DNA of 64,000 nt from Cheilinus undulatus (lineage: Eukaryota > Chordata > Actinopteri > Labriformes > Labridae): assembly GCF_018320785.1 (NCBI RefSeq), contig NC_054881.1, forward strand, positions 20,956,275 to 21,020,274, in the 5' to 3' direction. Positions 22,001 to 34,280 of the stretch are shown piece by piece. The position numbers and the translations under genes are program-made. The notes beneath the pieces are model-generated. The model had not been told where the DNA came from. It saw only the letters and a program-made list of their open reading frames with translations, and searched no databases. Every line of letters begins with the position of its first letter. Within the stretch, counting starts at the first letter, position 1.

Positions 22001-25000
22001 TGACTATCAACAGCAGCCCTTTTTAATCCTGATATAAAATGTATTTAGCTGATCACACTCAAAAAAATTGGTGTATGCTGCATTTACAGGGCAGAGGTGA
22101 TGGAGCAACTCATCCAGTCTTCTGACCTGTTCGTCATGCAGGTGGAGATGGACGTATACACAGCTCTGAAGAAGGTGGATAAATAACTTCTACACTTCAT
22201 TAACCCTTTGATAACCATGCTGCATTTTCTAAACTCTCTTTTTGTAATTGTCTCTCCACAGTGGATGTTCCTGCAGCTCAATCAAGCGTGGGATGGCCCG
22301 ATCAAGCAGCTTCTGGCTGACGCTGACGCCTGGCTCTGCAAACGCAGGACTGGTACAGAAAAGCAACATTTGCTTTAGGACATATTTGTTTTTAGTCTTC
22401 TTCGGTAGCCATTCATAAATGTTTGACCATGTTTCTTCTGTAGACCTGTGTGAGAAGGAGCCTTTCTTGAACACAGAGGAGGGCGTTGCATTTCGCTCAG
22501 TGTTCAAACACGTTCGTCTGCAGTACATCATCAACGACCTGGCATCTGCTCGCATCCTGGAGAGAGACAATATTCTGCCGCCTGGTAAGAAAAGCATCTT
22601 TATGGAAGGATTTTAACAGGAATGTGCATCTTCTGGATTTGATTCAATTTCTTTTTTTTTTTAAGTTGTTAATTAAATCATTTAATTTCAGTTCAGTTTT
22701 TATGGACCTCCATTCAGTAAATGATTGTTTTAAAAAGTATAAGCCACGTCACATAGACCAGTATTTTTTTTAGCTTTTTGTTTGATTCATTTTTTAATAA
22801 TCTCTTTTTATCAAAAAAAAAAAATCATTTGAAGCACATGCTCTGTTGCACTCCAGTGTTAGAAAAACATGACAGTTTTTACAACAATGTCTTAATTACT
22901 CTCTGTGAATTATTCTTTCCTTGCATTTATGTTATATTGTTATTTTCTGCTCTTACTTTTTCCAGATTGGTTAACGTCGGTGTACAAAAACCAGTGGTTT
23001 GCGATGTTGAGGACAGAATTTGACAACGATAATGGGTAAGAACCTGGGATTGCACAAATGTAATGTCAGTGATGTTGTCTGATTTGATATTTCAGCCACT
23101 GCAGAAATTATACCTTTGCTGCTGTTGATCGGGTAAAGCACCTTTCTTTGTGTCTCTTTAGTCCTCAAGAAGCAAACAAAGATGAGTTTGAGCTGAGCAG
23201 TATGAGGTGTGGCAGAAAACTTACAAAAGATGGAGACGTAAGTTGAACAGTGGCTGCTGCAGTAATTTTAGCTCCGGTTTCTTGTATTTATTTAATTTAT
23301 GTTCTTATGTATCCTTATTTTCAGTACTGCTGGCGATGGACTGGCTTTAACTTTGGTTTTGACCTACTGGTGACCTACACAAACCGCTTTATAGTCTTCA
23401 AAAGAAATACTCTGAGTCAACCATGTGGGGGCGCTGTTAGCCTACAACCTCGAAGGCATCTGGCATACAGGTCTGTGGTGCATTCAACTTCTGAATATGT
23501 ATTTGAACTTGTGCATATGGCCGAGTCTGTATGGTATCATTTTTGTTTTTTGAAAACAGCAAAAATATGTTAAAAAAAAAAAAAAGAAGGCTCGCAGACA
23601 TTACCCATTCTGATTTCTCACTAAAAACTAAATTTCCGATTTTCTCCGTGTGACATTTGAACACATCATGAAAAGGTCTTAACTTTGTCCCTCCTTCGAT
23701 ACTCTAGAGTCTGAGTTGTCTGAGTTAAACACATCATAATTTTACTGTATCTCACCTCGTTTAGCTCACTAATAAGCATAATCTCACCAAAGTTAACGCA
23801 GATTTTAACGTTGGATTGATATTCTTAACTGACTGGACTCACTACAAGGTTTCAGAGTTTTTATCACTCTGTCAAAGACTGAGGAGGATTACTGTACAAC
23901 AGCAACAGCAGCTAATATGACCAGTCTGAACAGCTGATGGAGATTTTCAGTGATTCAAAGGTAGGCTGGCTACATTTTAGTTTAACTTCTTGTAGATTAC
24001 CACGGGAATACAGAGAAGAGAATAGTCTTCAGCAAAAAAATGTTTGAATCCTCCTCTTCATCCTCGAGTCCTGATACAGTTGAAGCTCGAGTCTGAGTCA
24101 TCAGCGCTCGAGTCCAAGTTGAGTCACAAGTCCTCCAATCAGGACTCGAGTACTACAATACTGGTCAGGACTGATGGACCCAGTTGTTAAAGAACTAAGG
24201 AACCACAAAATCAGCTTGAATGTCTCTTACAGTAATTTTTTGCAATGAATAGAAAAAGAATACTCCGGGTTCAATGTCTGTGGGAATGATTTTTTCCAAC
24301 CAGATTACTTATCCAAAAAACAGACTCTCTGTGCAAAGACCAGCTCACTCGCAAATGCCCTGTCACTACATTGTGAGGCTTGTTGTTTTGCATTGAGTCA
24401 TCATTTTCAGACTAATCAGCACCTCACGTGGTTTATTTTGTAGTTTGTCGATGTTGACGTGTATGTTTATGGCAAAATTAGAGAAAAAAGCTGTTAAGCA
24501 GTACAAAACATGTCATGGTTTGAGTTTTTCAATAGTCACCGCTGTTGTACAGGAAGTGAAGATGGTTAGATTCAGATAAGTACCCTTGGTATCTCAACTG
24601 TAACCTTGGAAGGCAGATGGAGTGGCTTGATTTCATATCTGTCAGCAGGCAGATTCATCTTGCAAAGCTTCTTTTAGACATGCTTTCCGTGGTCTGAGAA
24701 TGACTTGACCAGTCAGCATTGTTTGAGGAGACCAAGATGGTAGCTTTGGGAGTGGTTTAGTTTTCCTGCAAGCAGCAATGGCAGTCGGTGCTCTGATTAG
24801 CCCATATGACTGTGAACGTAACAGATATGAATATGAGTGTATGCCCTCTTGTGACTTCCATGGTCTTATATCATGGCCGACTAAGAAATACATGTTTTTT
24901 TGCCTTCTTTGAGCCAAGCCAGGCTAGTGTTTCCTGTGCTTCTGATCAGTATGCTGCACTTCTTTTGTTAGTTTTGTATAGTACAGGTCTTTGTGTAGCA

Positions 25001-25457
25001 TCAGTATTTTGATGAAACTCTAAACAATAAAGCAAATAAGCTTATTTCTGATTAAAAAAATCCAGAAAGTGTCTTTTATTGTGAGTTTTTATTTGTGAAA
25101 TATCCTTACCTTTTGTCCCTTTTTAAATTTTGTCCAGATTACGTCTTGCCTCTTTTGACAGCCGTGGAAAGCTGGTCTGCAGCCGCTCAACAGGCTACCA
25201 GCTCCTCACGCTCGAGAAAGACCAGGTCAGAGAGCCCTTTTATATGTACCCATTACCATGAATAATTGAATAGTCTTGACTTGCTTACTAATGATCTTTT
25301 CTCTTTCTTCACTCAGGAGTACGTAGTGATGAACCTGGACAGCCGGTTGTTATCATTCCCTCTCTATGTGTGCTGTAACTTCCTGTATACGTCGCCTCAG
25401 TCGGACCAACGTTCAGATTCCTCAGAACAAGAAAGTAGTCCTCGCAGCGTGTCTTGA
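19019..25457 (+). CDS. gmcl1: Germ cell-less-like BTB protein, complete, 14 coding exons
   Basis: BTB/BACK protein of the nuclear envelope, thought to be a CUL3 adaptor; the Drosophila relative specifies germ cells. Coding exons: 19019-19194, 19315-19438, 19531-19627, 19718-19815, 19935-20047, 21826-21891, 22090-22174, 22262-22352, 22444-22584, 22966-23035, 23162-23237, 23325-23470, 25138-25225, 25317-25457. The joined frame gives 503 aa (mouse 511). Seen: N-myristoylation-type start MGSLGSR, basic cluster KKRKR at 33-37, acidic patch, BTB fold from about residue 65 to 175 (YQTLFLNGENSDI, LCQSGYFSSMFSGSWKES, GSLYRDDVLIKPSRVV, AAACMLQLDGLIQQC), then CLEWLLNNLMTHQNVDL, LQYIINDLASARI, WRWTGFNFGFDLLVTYTN and SRLLSFPLYVCCNFLY. 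The first coding exon most likely uses a GC donor. Some N-terminal residues depend on that choice. It is arranged divergently from ggcx about 3 kb away. Confidence 0.97.
19193..19206 (+). other. gmcl1: Likely GC-AG intron donor with in-frame GT alternative
   Basis: The first coding exon reads ...CGCAG followed by GCAAGT, the consensus for GC-type 5' splice sites. No GT there keeps frame except one 9 bases further (...GTCAG/GTTTTA, after 19203). Both join in phase 2 to the AG at 19313-19314. The GC site reproduces the mammalian RKK junction; the GT site adds three residues. Confidence 0.65.
20531..20618. repeat. 28-bp inverted repeat (hairpin), gmcl1 intron
   Basis: Arms 20531-20558 and 20591-20618 are reverse complements with a single mismatch, starting ctgttttcatca and ending tttttcatta, separated by a 32-base spacer. 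Weaker complementarity continues outward (gcatccatga against the complement of tggatacatc). This may be a small foldback element. No target duplication is evident. Confidence 0.75.
21365..21560 (-). mobile_element. tRNA-derived SINE, minus strand
   Basis: Reverse-complemented, the head near 21560 reads as a tRNA-like module: TAAGCTGAGTCGGTAGAG (A box) and GGTTAGAGTCC (B box) about 35 bases later. A body follows ending in TGTCTTTCTTCAGCTGCC-type sequence common in fish SINEs. It lies within gmcl1 intron 6 (20048-21825, between coding exons 5 and 6). Confidence 0.7.
24040..24155 (+). repeat. Degenerate ctcgagtc repeat
   Basis: The word ctcgagtc or a close variant (cctcgagtcctg, gctcgagtctgag, gctcgagtccaag, gactcgagtac) recurs at irregular spacing with 'gagtca' in between. 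It lies in the 1.67-kb intron before the penultimate gmcl1 exon. The rest of that intron shows nothing I can identify. Confidence 0.55.
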
Positions 25458-25877
25458 TAATGAGTCAGCTGCCTTTAACTGCGACTAGTCCTCTGGTAAA
25501 GCTGAGACTTGACACTTATGTACAATCCACTGCCATATTTAACATCACTCTGACATGAGTCGGTCATATCGTCTGCATGCTGTGTAACCCAGTGAGGGAA
25601 ATGTTTCGTGTCTGTGTATTTAGTGTTTTGGCACATTCAGACTCAACTGAGTATAAACCGGGTTAACAGTTTAATGGTGATGTGGCCAGAAAGGAAAGGA
25701 CCCCATTTACCTTCAGGGCAGCTCCACAACCAACAAGAACTGAGATAATTGACCATTTCTTCTTTAAAGATGATTTAATCCTGCTTTGGACTTTTCACAG
25801 CTTTAGACAGTAGAGACATGACTTACAGATCTGGTGATTGTGAAGACAGTGCAACAGTTTGGCTTAAATTTGTATTA
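25458..25877 (+). other. gmcl1: gmcl1 3' UTR (extent uncertain)
   Basis: Sequence after the TGA stop at 25455-25457. The first plausible plus-strand polyadenylation hexamer is ATTAAA at about 25873-25878, at the edge of an inserted repeat, so the true 3' end could be there or further on. Confidence 0.4.
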
Positions 25878-25879
25878 AA

Positions 25880-26170
25880 GGTGACATATCATGCCCTCTT
25901 TTGACCTTTTAACACAGTCCCCTGTGGACTTAATAAAACATCTGTGCTGTGCTTTGGCCAAAATCTAATATAGCCGTGCACCAGAAGAGGTTTTTGACCC
26001 TGTATAAACCAGCTTTTAGACTGTCACAGTGGGCGCAGATTCGGAGAGATTTCCAGACATAGACAGTCGTCTTGGTTGGCTTATTTCATGTTCTGTGGGA
26101 TGGAAGCTACTCAAGATACTAAAATACATCTGCAGAAGTACTAAAAGTGGGTTTTTATGATATGTCCTCT
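25880..26170. mobile_element. MITE-like element with inverted subterminal ends
   Basis: Ten-base perfect inverted repeats, gacatatcat (25883-25892) and atgatatgtc (26157-26166), bracket about 264 bases without coding capacity. The pattern ggtgacatatcatgccc at the left is familiar from short teleost DNA elements, but I cannot name the superfamily or find a clean target duplication. Confidence 0.5.
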
Positions 26171-26489
26171 TCAATGAAGCCACTCTGTTTCTGTTTATCT
26201 GTGTATGGAGGCATTAACACCATGGTAATAAGAGATAACATCCCGAGGGAACAGCACTTGAGATTTAAACAAGGTCAATCCTGATTTGGTGCCTTTGAAC
26301 GCTCCACCAGAACAGTGCTGTTTTGAAACATGTTGGCACATGTACTACAGCATTTCTAATCAGCACACAAATCTTCACCTGCCATTTGAAGCGACTTAAA
26401 AAAACCTCTCCTTACATTTTGTAAAGAAAATACACCAGCTTGAGCTGTCATGATACCACAATTTTAAAATTACATCTGAAATTGGGGAA

Positions 26490-26600
26490 ATCTGTCTCCT
26501 CTGGCCTGGGAATGATGCAAAATCCCAAGGAGGGGCTGGAAAATGTTGCAAGGGAGAGGGATGGCTGGATCAGCTGGCTTAGGCTGGCCACATGCTCCAT
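26490..26600 (+). mobile_element. Rex3-like LINE 3' fragment
   Basis: The run containing ctggcctgggaatg, aatcccaaggaggggctgg, aaaatgttgc and gagagggatggctgg matches base for base in many places the 3' coding end of the longer copy at 49590-50257 (about 50115-50205). It is a short 5'-truncated or internally cut piece without its GATG tail. Confidence 0.65.
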
Positions 26601-26989
26601 GATTTTAAGGCTGACTTTAGGCCAGTTTTGGCAAAGTCAAGGGGCGTGTCCCAAGTTGATGCTCGTCACAAATGATTATTTGTCCAAATAATCCTCAGAT
26701 GTGCGGTGCCGTTGTGTTTATTTTATAAACTGCCTACCGTGGCAGAGCCTTACTGACTTTGAACAGTAAACATCCAGCGTGTTGGGTATTTATGATTCTT
26801 GGTCAGACTGCTTCCAGTGAGAGAACCACAACATCCAGAATGACAAACTGACTTTTTGGCAAGACAGTCTGGCTGCAGACCGTTCTGACGTCCATTTTTA
26901 CAGACGCTGTGTATCTCAGAATCAAAATACAAGCTAAAACTTTACAAATAAATTTAGATTAAACTTCCTTTTAGGGTAAGAGTTAGGAT

Positions 26990-27635
26990 GCCAAAAGTCA
27001 AACATCAGACCTGCACAACCTGGTTAGAAAACATTTAATAAAGCTGAGTAAACAGTCTGCTAACAGAAAAAAAGCTCCTCCTCCATTAAAAACTTCTAAC
27101 ACACATAGTTCCTTTAGCCACATAAGCTGCGTAGATAAAGGAACTACTTAGCTAACATAACTAAGCTCACAAAGCAGCTACATAAATTGCGTAGTTTAGT
27201 AAGCTTTAGCTATGTTTGCCAAAGTTCAAGTAGCTAAAGCTAACTTAGCTACATTAGCTTATGTAGTAATGTTAATTACGTAGCTATGCTAAATCTAATG
27301 AAGCTAAAGAGTGCCACCATTCATGTAACTATTTCTAAAACAGGTCTGTGCATAATTTAATACCAGATTAGACCTAACTTATTTCTGCTTTATTTATGAA
27401 ACAATTCTTAGTCTGTAACTTTTGTTTTGTGGTTATTTCATGAATGTAACTGCCAGACTTTGTTGATGAATGAAGTTGGGTTAAAAACGTAATCTAAAAC
27501 TGGAAATGAGCTGTACCTGCAAAGTACGGCACTTCCTTTCTGAGCTATACGGTGTCTCAGGTGAAAAGTCTGTGAGAGTGGCCGTCAGAAATGTAGAGTC
27601 TGCAGCCAGACCCCTCTTGTTTTTGGTCAAATTGT
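26990..27635 (+). repeat. Dispersed repeat with agctac core, copy A
   Basis: It opens with cctgcacaacctggtt and agtaaacagtctgcta, then has about 230 bases dense in agctac/gtagct words (27105-27330). It closes with a complex block (aaacaggtctgtgcataatt, tggttatttcatgaatgtaa) and gtctgcagccagacccctct near 27630. The same order of blocks recurs at 46835-47395 and 47440-47930, showing an interspersed family. No protein is encoded. Family unknown to me. Confidence 0.7.
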
Positions 27636-30600
27636 AACCAAACATTCCTAGTTTGATTAAAACTTTTCTATGCCATCAATTACTAGAGAAGCAGATCTCT
27701 CATTTAAAATAATTTAAAATCATGTGATACTCATATTGATTAAACCATGCAAACCACAAAGCTGAAAAAAATCTATTGAAGTTGGACAGTGTCATTATCA
27801 ACCACCACTGTTTATTATCTACTGATACAGATTCAACATTTCACCTGCTGTCCTAGAAAGGACCAGTGACGACACTCAACAGACTAACTTTATGAATCAA
27901 AAATGCAGTACAAGCAGGAAGTGTTTTACCACTCTTTAACCCTTACAAGCCACGTCTCTGCGCTTTCCTACACCACAGCAGATTCTGTTAAAGCTTTCAT
28001 GAGATTCACTAGATCATCCCCAGTGTCAAGTTGCCATTGGACTTTGTAAATAAAATATAACCTAAAATCTATTGTGTAAAAACTCCATATATAAACCTTT
28101 AAATAAGAACAAATATGCCTACAAGTGACTAAAAGATCACTACCAGGAGGATATCTCAGACTTTGACGTAGACTTTCATTACAGGGTCAGGATCCACAGG
28201 TATCAGAATAATGTTTCTTTACAAAACTCTTCATTACTTAGTTAGCCTCTTTGACACAGTTTTGAGATGATAACTAACACCAGCACTCGGATGTTCACAT
28301 TGTGTTAAAATTCAGAGACATATTTTTAAATGGCTTTCACCAGCTTATCTGGACTACAGAGTGTCCATTAACTTGCATCACTGTTCCTGTACCATTACAG
28401 TTACTTTGTCGTACACTTTTGTACTCTTGTTAGGTCAGCATTTGTTTGGCAGTTGTGGACATCTGTTACCTCATGCTGTAAAAAAAAAAAACAGTACATG
28501 TACAGCTAAGGAGTCAGTATGACTTGCCTGTAAAGCATCAACTGTAACTGTCATTGTTATTTTGTTTGGCATTTATTTATTTTGTACTTCATTTGTATTT
28601 GTATAGATTTATGTTTTTTGCAAAATAAAATGTGTACACAATACCTGACAGCCAATAAAAACGCCCCTTCATGTGGGCTGTGGTGCTATCACGCAAGCTC
28701 TCTTTCCTATGCAGATCTTTTTACAGCGGGGCAGGTTTTCAGTCCTCAGAAGCTTTTAAAATAAAGAGTAAGGTGAACTCTGGTGCTTCACATCTACATC
28801 TTCTCATTGCTGTTCTTAAGCTTCTTTTACTACGTAGTTAGACTTAGTCAAGTCTAACATGACTTTCTATTAATGGTTAACAAGGCAAATAGCTGTCAGT
28901 GTTAAGGATTTTGAAGGGGCCAGTCAGATTTTAGAGTCCCTGCTCGGCCCTGACATCCACGGTCTCCGCTCCTAGTCAGATTTTGGACGACACCAATGGC
29001 TCATCTCCACAATTAGACATAGACAAAGAGTTAACTTACAGAAGTGTTGTCGCTTAAAAGATGATACATGTCATGTTTTGCCAGTCATGAATCATGTTAT
29101 AAGTTAATACTATATTGTCTGCTTGCTCGGATTTTTGTCTTGCATCAGAATGTTGTCATTATTTTGGTCATCAGTATGTTTTAAATTTTACTTTTGCATC
29201 CCAGTTCAGACATGGAAAAACCATGTCTACAAATTCCTCTGTCAACTTGTTTGTTTAGAGGAAAAAATAAAGCAGCATTGCCTGGTGTTGAAGGTAAGTG
29301 TTACAATACAGTGAAGCAGTAGCTACAGGTTCAGATGTCGGCCATATTTCATTTAGATATTTTTGTTCCAGGTCATTTAGAAAAAGACCAAGGGCTGCAG
29401 TTGGCCCTGAGCTGTAGTCTGGGCGCCCCTGTGTTAAAACAATCCTATTAAAAACGGATAACAGCCAAGTTTAATTTCTAATGGAGGATTGAATTTAGCA
29501 TCCACTTTTATCTTGTGAAAAAGAACCTAAACAAGAATTTACTCTTACGGGCGACACATCTTCATCTCAAATCCCAGATGTTTCTGCAGCAGATTGACTT
29601 CAAAAGCAGTTTGAGTCCGTCTATTGTAAGCAGACGGCTGATGTCACACAGGCTTTGTCCAATTCTTTCTACAGTCTTTGCTAAAATATCTCAAACACAC
29701 CCTTGTGACTGGCTGGAGTAAAGGTGATAGAGACTGATGTCATTGTTAAAGGCTTAAAGTTCTCATACATTTTGGAAGGAATTAATGTTTTTACTATATG
29801 TTAATTAGATGAAAATATTGATTTTATTTCAGTTCATGTCAATGTCCGGCCACCAATGTTGGTCAAGAAAAAACTGGCCCTTGTGAACATGGAGTTGATG
29901 ACCCCTGCTGTGAAGTGATAAAAATCTGTATTTAGGTTTGTTGTATGACGGGCCACTGTGTTATGAACCCCCAGGTCAAATTTCAGTCAAATAAAACATC
30001 TCTAAATTCATAAAATTTAGAAAAAAAAAAAAAAAAATTTAAAAGCTTCAGAGTCATGGAAAATGAGGTAGAAAAAACTGCTCCAAGGTGGTGTGGGCGT
30101 GTCTGTTGAATGAGCCAAAGCTACGCCCACTTAGGAGAAATAATACAATCTGAATGGATGAAAGCACTCATGCCATTAGCCTGCCCCTTGACCTTATGCT
30201 GGCTTTATGATGTCTGTTACGTCTGTTTTCTGGCTCCAATCCCTGTTTAATGCTTTAAATGATCCATAGACCACTGTGGCTGATAGGTTTGGCACATTTA
30301 CCTCACGATGAACAAAAACACAGCAATTAACTGGCTGTTAACTTTCAATGAAGGCAGTAACGTCATGCAAATAGACTCTACTTGGATGAACTGCTCTGTG
30401 ATTTTATACTATTGTAGCGTTAGAGGGGCGGGGTATTTCCCCACTGTCCCTGGTGACATCGCGAGCCCACATATTTGACCTGCCCAAATTAAATCCAGCC
30501 AGGAAACAGGTGAAAAACTTTCTGTCTAAAATAAATCCAAAATTAGTCACATGTAGATCTCAGTGTTTTCACATGTTTACATATTCCAACATATCTAGTG

Positions 30601-31644
30601 TGTTAAGACACAAATGTTGGGTTTCACTTCACAGGGTCTTTAAGAGTTTTCATATTTATTAATAACTAATATAATTTAAGGCTGGCTTTTTTTCGGGAAT
30701 AGCTTTTTTTATTTACAACCTGTGGATAAGTCAATGCTGCTAACACACATTCATCAAAATGGGTGCATTATAACATTCACCTGCTGTTGCACAACATGTT
30801 TTATAAATAAAACTTATTTATATGTCAAATTTGTTAATGTCCAGTGTCTCAATGCAATTACTGCTGCTGTTCCTATACCAGTATGTGTATATACTGAGAA
30901 TATTCTTATGCTGTCATTAACATTTTAACTAAATAGTCTCCTTTATTTAATATGCACAAGAAATGTTAATTTTCTTTCAAGTAATCTCACTAATGCAGCC
31001 AAGATGTAGGTGCTTTTACAGTACTTTTAATCCAGACATAAAACGTATGTCAACATGGGAGGTCCGATGATTTCACAGTAAAATGACACAAAAAGAAACA
31101 AGGGCGTAGAAGTATCATACGGGAGAGAAACTTCAGATTAAACACAGCTGAGAAGAGTTGATGTCTAACTTTGCCACACAGATAGATGTGAATCATTTCA
31201 ACTGTTGTACATTTTTTTTTAAAAAACTGCTGCTTAAATATGCACTTATGCTGACTTTAATAAGTTCCCTTACAGCTCTTTGAGTTCCACAAACAATGAT
31301 TTGACACCAGATGAGTTCCTTTGTTTCCTTCTTGAGGCAGATAAACAAGCTCTATCAAACTTTTCTATCCCAGGGAGGAAACTGTAGATCACACGGTACA
31401 GATTTCACAACGCTCTTTACATTATAACAACATTCAGCACCAGAGCCTCTTAAACTTGTAAAATCCCTCTTTTTTTCTTTGTTACATGAACTGTTTTAAA
31501 CTTCACTCCCCCATCCCTCTGTGGTGTCTCGGCCCTCTCGTCTTCACTTGTGATCTGGTCAGAGTGGCTGAGCTTATTAACCCCGTGCTGCTTAATGTGA
31601 GCGTAAGGAGCGAAAGCTGCCTCCACGACAGGCCACAGCTGTCC
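27636..31644. other. Intergenic gmcl1-fam136a, repeats only
   Basis: No exon chain was found. A poly-A run lies at about 30020-30036. The stretch about 29930-30645 contains gtgggcgtgtctgt and a matching acgcccac, and ends in cacagggtctttaag, a set familiar from short fish DNA elements, but its boundaries are not resolvable. A minus-strand ATTAAA (plus-strand tttaat) at about 31256-31261 could be the fam136a polyadenylation signal. Confidence 0.4.
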
Positions 31645-33917
31645 TCACTGAGCTATAGAGTCCAAGTTCTCTTTGAGTCTGCGGGTCATGCTGGGGATCA
31701 GGTTGATGTGATCGTCCACACAGCTGCCCACACATCGATCCATCAACGATCGAACGGCTGGTTCCTTAGCGCCCGAGTCAAAGAGATCCTTCGCTTTATC
31801 GTTGCAGTGCATCGTGCATCTGGTCAGACGGTCCTGGGTGGACAAAAAACATCTACCTCAACTAAAAGCAGTCAAAAAAGTGGTAGAGCTTGGATGCCTT
31901 TGCTTAGGTCTTTCTTGAAGGACAACATTCCTGAACCATTTTGTGCACTTTTGAAATGTGCTCCCCTACAGGAAGAGCTCATGTACTCATGTAGAGTATG
32001 GTTAAATACAGTATGCCTCGTTCATCTCTACGGAAAGAAACAAACATATCTAACCTTTTTTCAACAGGTTAGAAACACTATGCTTTCTCTGAAACTGGAG
32101 AACATGAGAAACATCTTTTCAAGCTCTACCAGACTTTATAAGAAGAGGACTGTCTTTTTTAGTGCATGTATGCTCAAGAAAGTGTCTGAAATGAGGTACT
32201 CAGGTTCTTGATTAAAATGAAGCAAGCATATTAAATGCAACATTTGGATACTTCCGTCCCATTATTAAAGTATTTATGACAGCTTAAAAGTTTTATTTAA
32301 GGAGGATGAAACCAGTGAGTCAGCAGAGAGCCTCCACCCCCTCTCTTTTTCTCATTTCGATTTATTGACTTCTACTTTTGCTGAACTGTCTAACCTTTTT
32401 ATTTATTTACTTATTTTTTTTTGCTGTTTTCAAACTACTACTTTATTTTTACCCTGTGCCTCTAAGTTGCACTGACCTGAATGCATAAGAATTTCTGCTG
32501 AAATCTGTGCATGAGCTGCCAACTAAGGATGGTGGATCAAGAGGCTCACAAGAGTGGATTTTAAATTAATTTCCGTCACAAATCGACCAATATTTACTGG
32601 TTTCATTTCGATCTAAATTCAAAGTGATTGACTAGGTAGCCTGATGCTCTTATGTGAGGAAAGGTCTTTTTATTTCCAGAGTTTCATCTACTATTCAAAT
32701 TTTGACAGCCTCAGAGGAGACCTCCTGAGATCAAACTCTGTTAAAGCAGTAAATCTAAATTTCTTTCTGCCCAAGGTATACCTCAGATCAGCCCCCATTT
32801 GCAAGGCAAGCCATATTCATTTCAATGCAAAATAGCCTTTTTTATATGTGTTACAGTATCTTTAGATATTATAGAATTATAGTAATACCATATGTTCTTG
32901 CAAATTCCCAAGGCACACCGTTTGAGAACCTCTGCCTTAAAGGGTTAGTACCCCTTGTTGGGAACCAATACTCAGTTGTTTGTGGGACTGCCTTTAGTAG
33001 TTTGCGAATGTGCCTTGAAATTAAAAAAAAAAAAAAGGTTAAAGTTTATGATGTATGGAGGCCAAATATTTTTTATCACTGGATAGTTCCTTAAGTGTCC
33101 ATTTGTTGCTGGCTACAGAAGCAGCAGAGTCACTTCCACACCCCATGTTGAAATGCTGATTTTTGCAGCAAACAGGCTTACATCCTGGTTCAAAAACAAT
33201 TTTGGTCGGAATAGTTGACGCCTTTGTGGGAACGCACAGCCTTAGGGTATAGCTTTAGTCAATGCATTTAGAGATCTGCAGTTAAAAATATGGCTTGGCA
33301 TGATAGCATTAGACTGAGCTGGAATATTCTTTTTGATATATGCTGCATTATGATCTGCAATTTTAAGCAAGTGAAGGAAAACAGTCCAAATTTGGCTGGC
33401 ATATATGGTGTAGCATGTAATTGCCCATGATGAGCAATGTTACACAGCTGAACAGGAAATCCTGTTGAAATATAACTACTGGTTGAAAAGGACAAGTAAG
33501 CTGCAGTTCCATATGTTGTGCATATTTGGAGTCTACACATTCAAATGTTGACAGGTAGGTAGAATTTTCTGTTATAAAGTGCATGCTCCTCACCTGAAAC
33601 TTCTCCAGCTCTGAGGTGACCAGTCCCTGAGCTTGGGCCAGAGGAGTGTGACACCTCTCGATGCACTGATGGACCTGAGACATGGAGTCCGATGGACGAT
33701 CACAGCAATCTGCACTGCAGCTGAACATGCGACCCTAAAACACCCCACAACACAATGATCAGATATATGATAGATTATGGATGGATGTATATTGCTAGAA
33801 CTAACATCTAACCTCAGATAAGACTCCTACCTGCATCTTACGGATATGGTCCCTCTCCAGGCTTTGGACCATTTCTTCTACAGCATTCTGCATGCGAGCC
33901 TGATGAGCTTCTGCCAT
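31645..33917 (-). CDS. fam136a: FAM136A-like mitochondrial protein, complete, 3 exons
   Basis: Small conserved protein (DUF842 family) reported in mitochondria; its molecular role is not settled, and the human gene has been linked to familial Meniere disease. Coding exons: 33831-33917, 33594-33734, 31645-31833, all ending on codon boundaries, total 138 aa, the same length as human. Visible features: helical Gln/Glu-rich N-terminus (residues 1-29), four CX3C motifs (35-39 CSADC, 53-57 CIERC, 82-86 CTMHC, 110-114 CVGSC), and the highly conserved [25 protein letters not shown] and [12 protein letters not shown] blocks. The start ATG at 33917 follows a stop-free but unrelated leader and matches human MAE. 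Paired CX3C motifs suggest disulfide-stabilised helical hairpins as in intermembrane-space proteins. Confidence 0.97.
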
Positions 33918-34059
33918 CTCTGTCCGGTCTGCTACTTCACCAAAAGTCTTCTGATAAATTCAAGATTGGTTATCATCTAAACCAGACCCCAATAACGCGA
34001 TGTACCGTAGGTGTGCACTTTACTATTTGGAGATAACTAAGGTCACCTCCATTCAAGCA

Positions 34060-34280
34060 TGGTTCAAGATGAGATGATGTTCGTCTCACTTCCGTTTTGC
34101 TTCCGCAAGCAGATTTAAAAAAAATAGTTCTTTTCCGGTTTTTAAAACGGACTGCAGAAAGATTACTCTAAATATAAAATTTTCCATTGGAGATTTACCT
34201 GTGTTTTAAAACCGTCGACAAATTATAATTTTGATTTTCTGTTTTAAAGTTCTCTCGGGTTATGACTTCCGCTCACTTTA
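34060..34280 (-). promoter_or_regulatory. ETS-type motifs in the fam136a/pcyox1 divergent region
   Basis: CACTTCCG (34088-34095), GCTTCCG (34100-34106) and GACTTCCG (34264-34271) read as CGGAAG-type ETS sites on the minus strand, 170-350 bases upstream of the fam136a start codon. ETS sites without a TATA box are usual for housekeeping promoters of mitochondrial genes. Some may sit in the 5' UTR. Confidence 0.45.

Noticed and set aside
31486-32211. 241-codon open frame, plus strand, the longest in the window
   Set aside because: It lies antisense to fam136a exon 3 and its intron, has no start context, family likeness or splice partners, and part of its openness comes from the real exon on the other strand.
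32880-32945. Possible hAT right end (caccgtttgagaacctctg)
   Set aside because: Only one end is visible and no 8-bp duplication or left end could be found, so no element was called.
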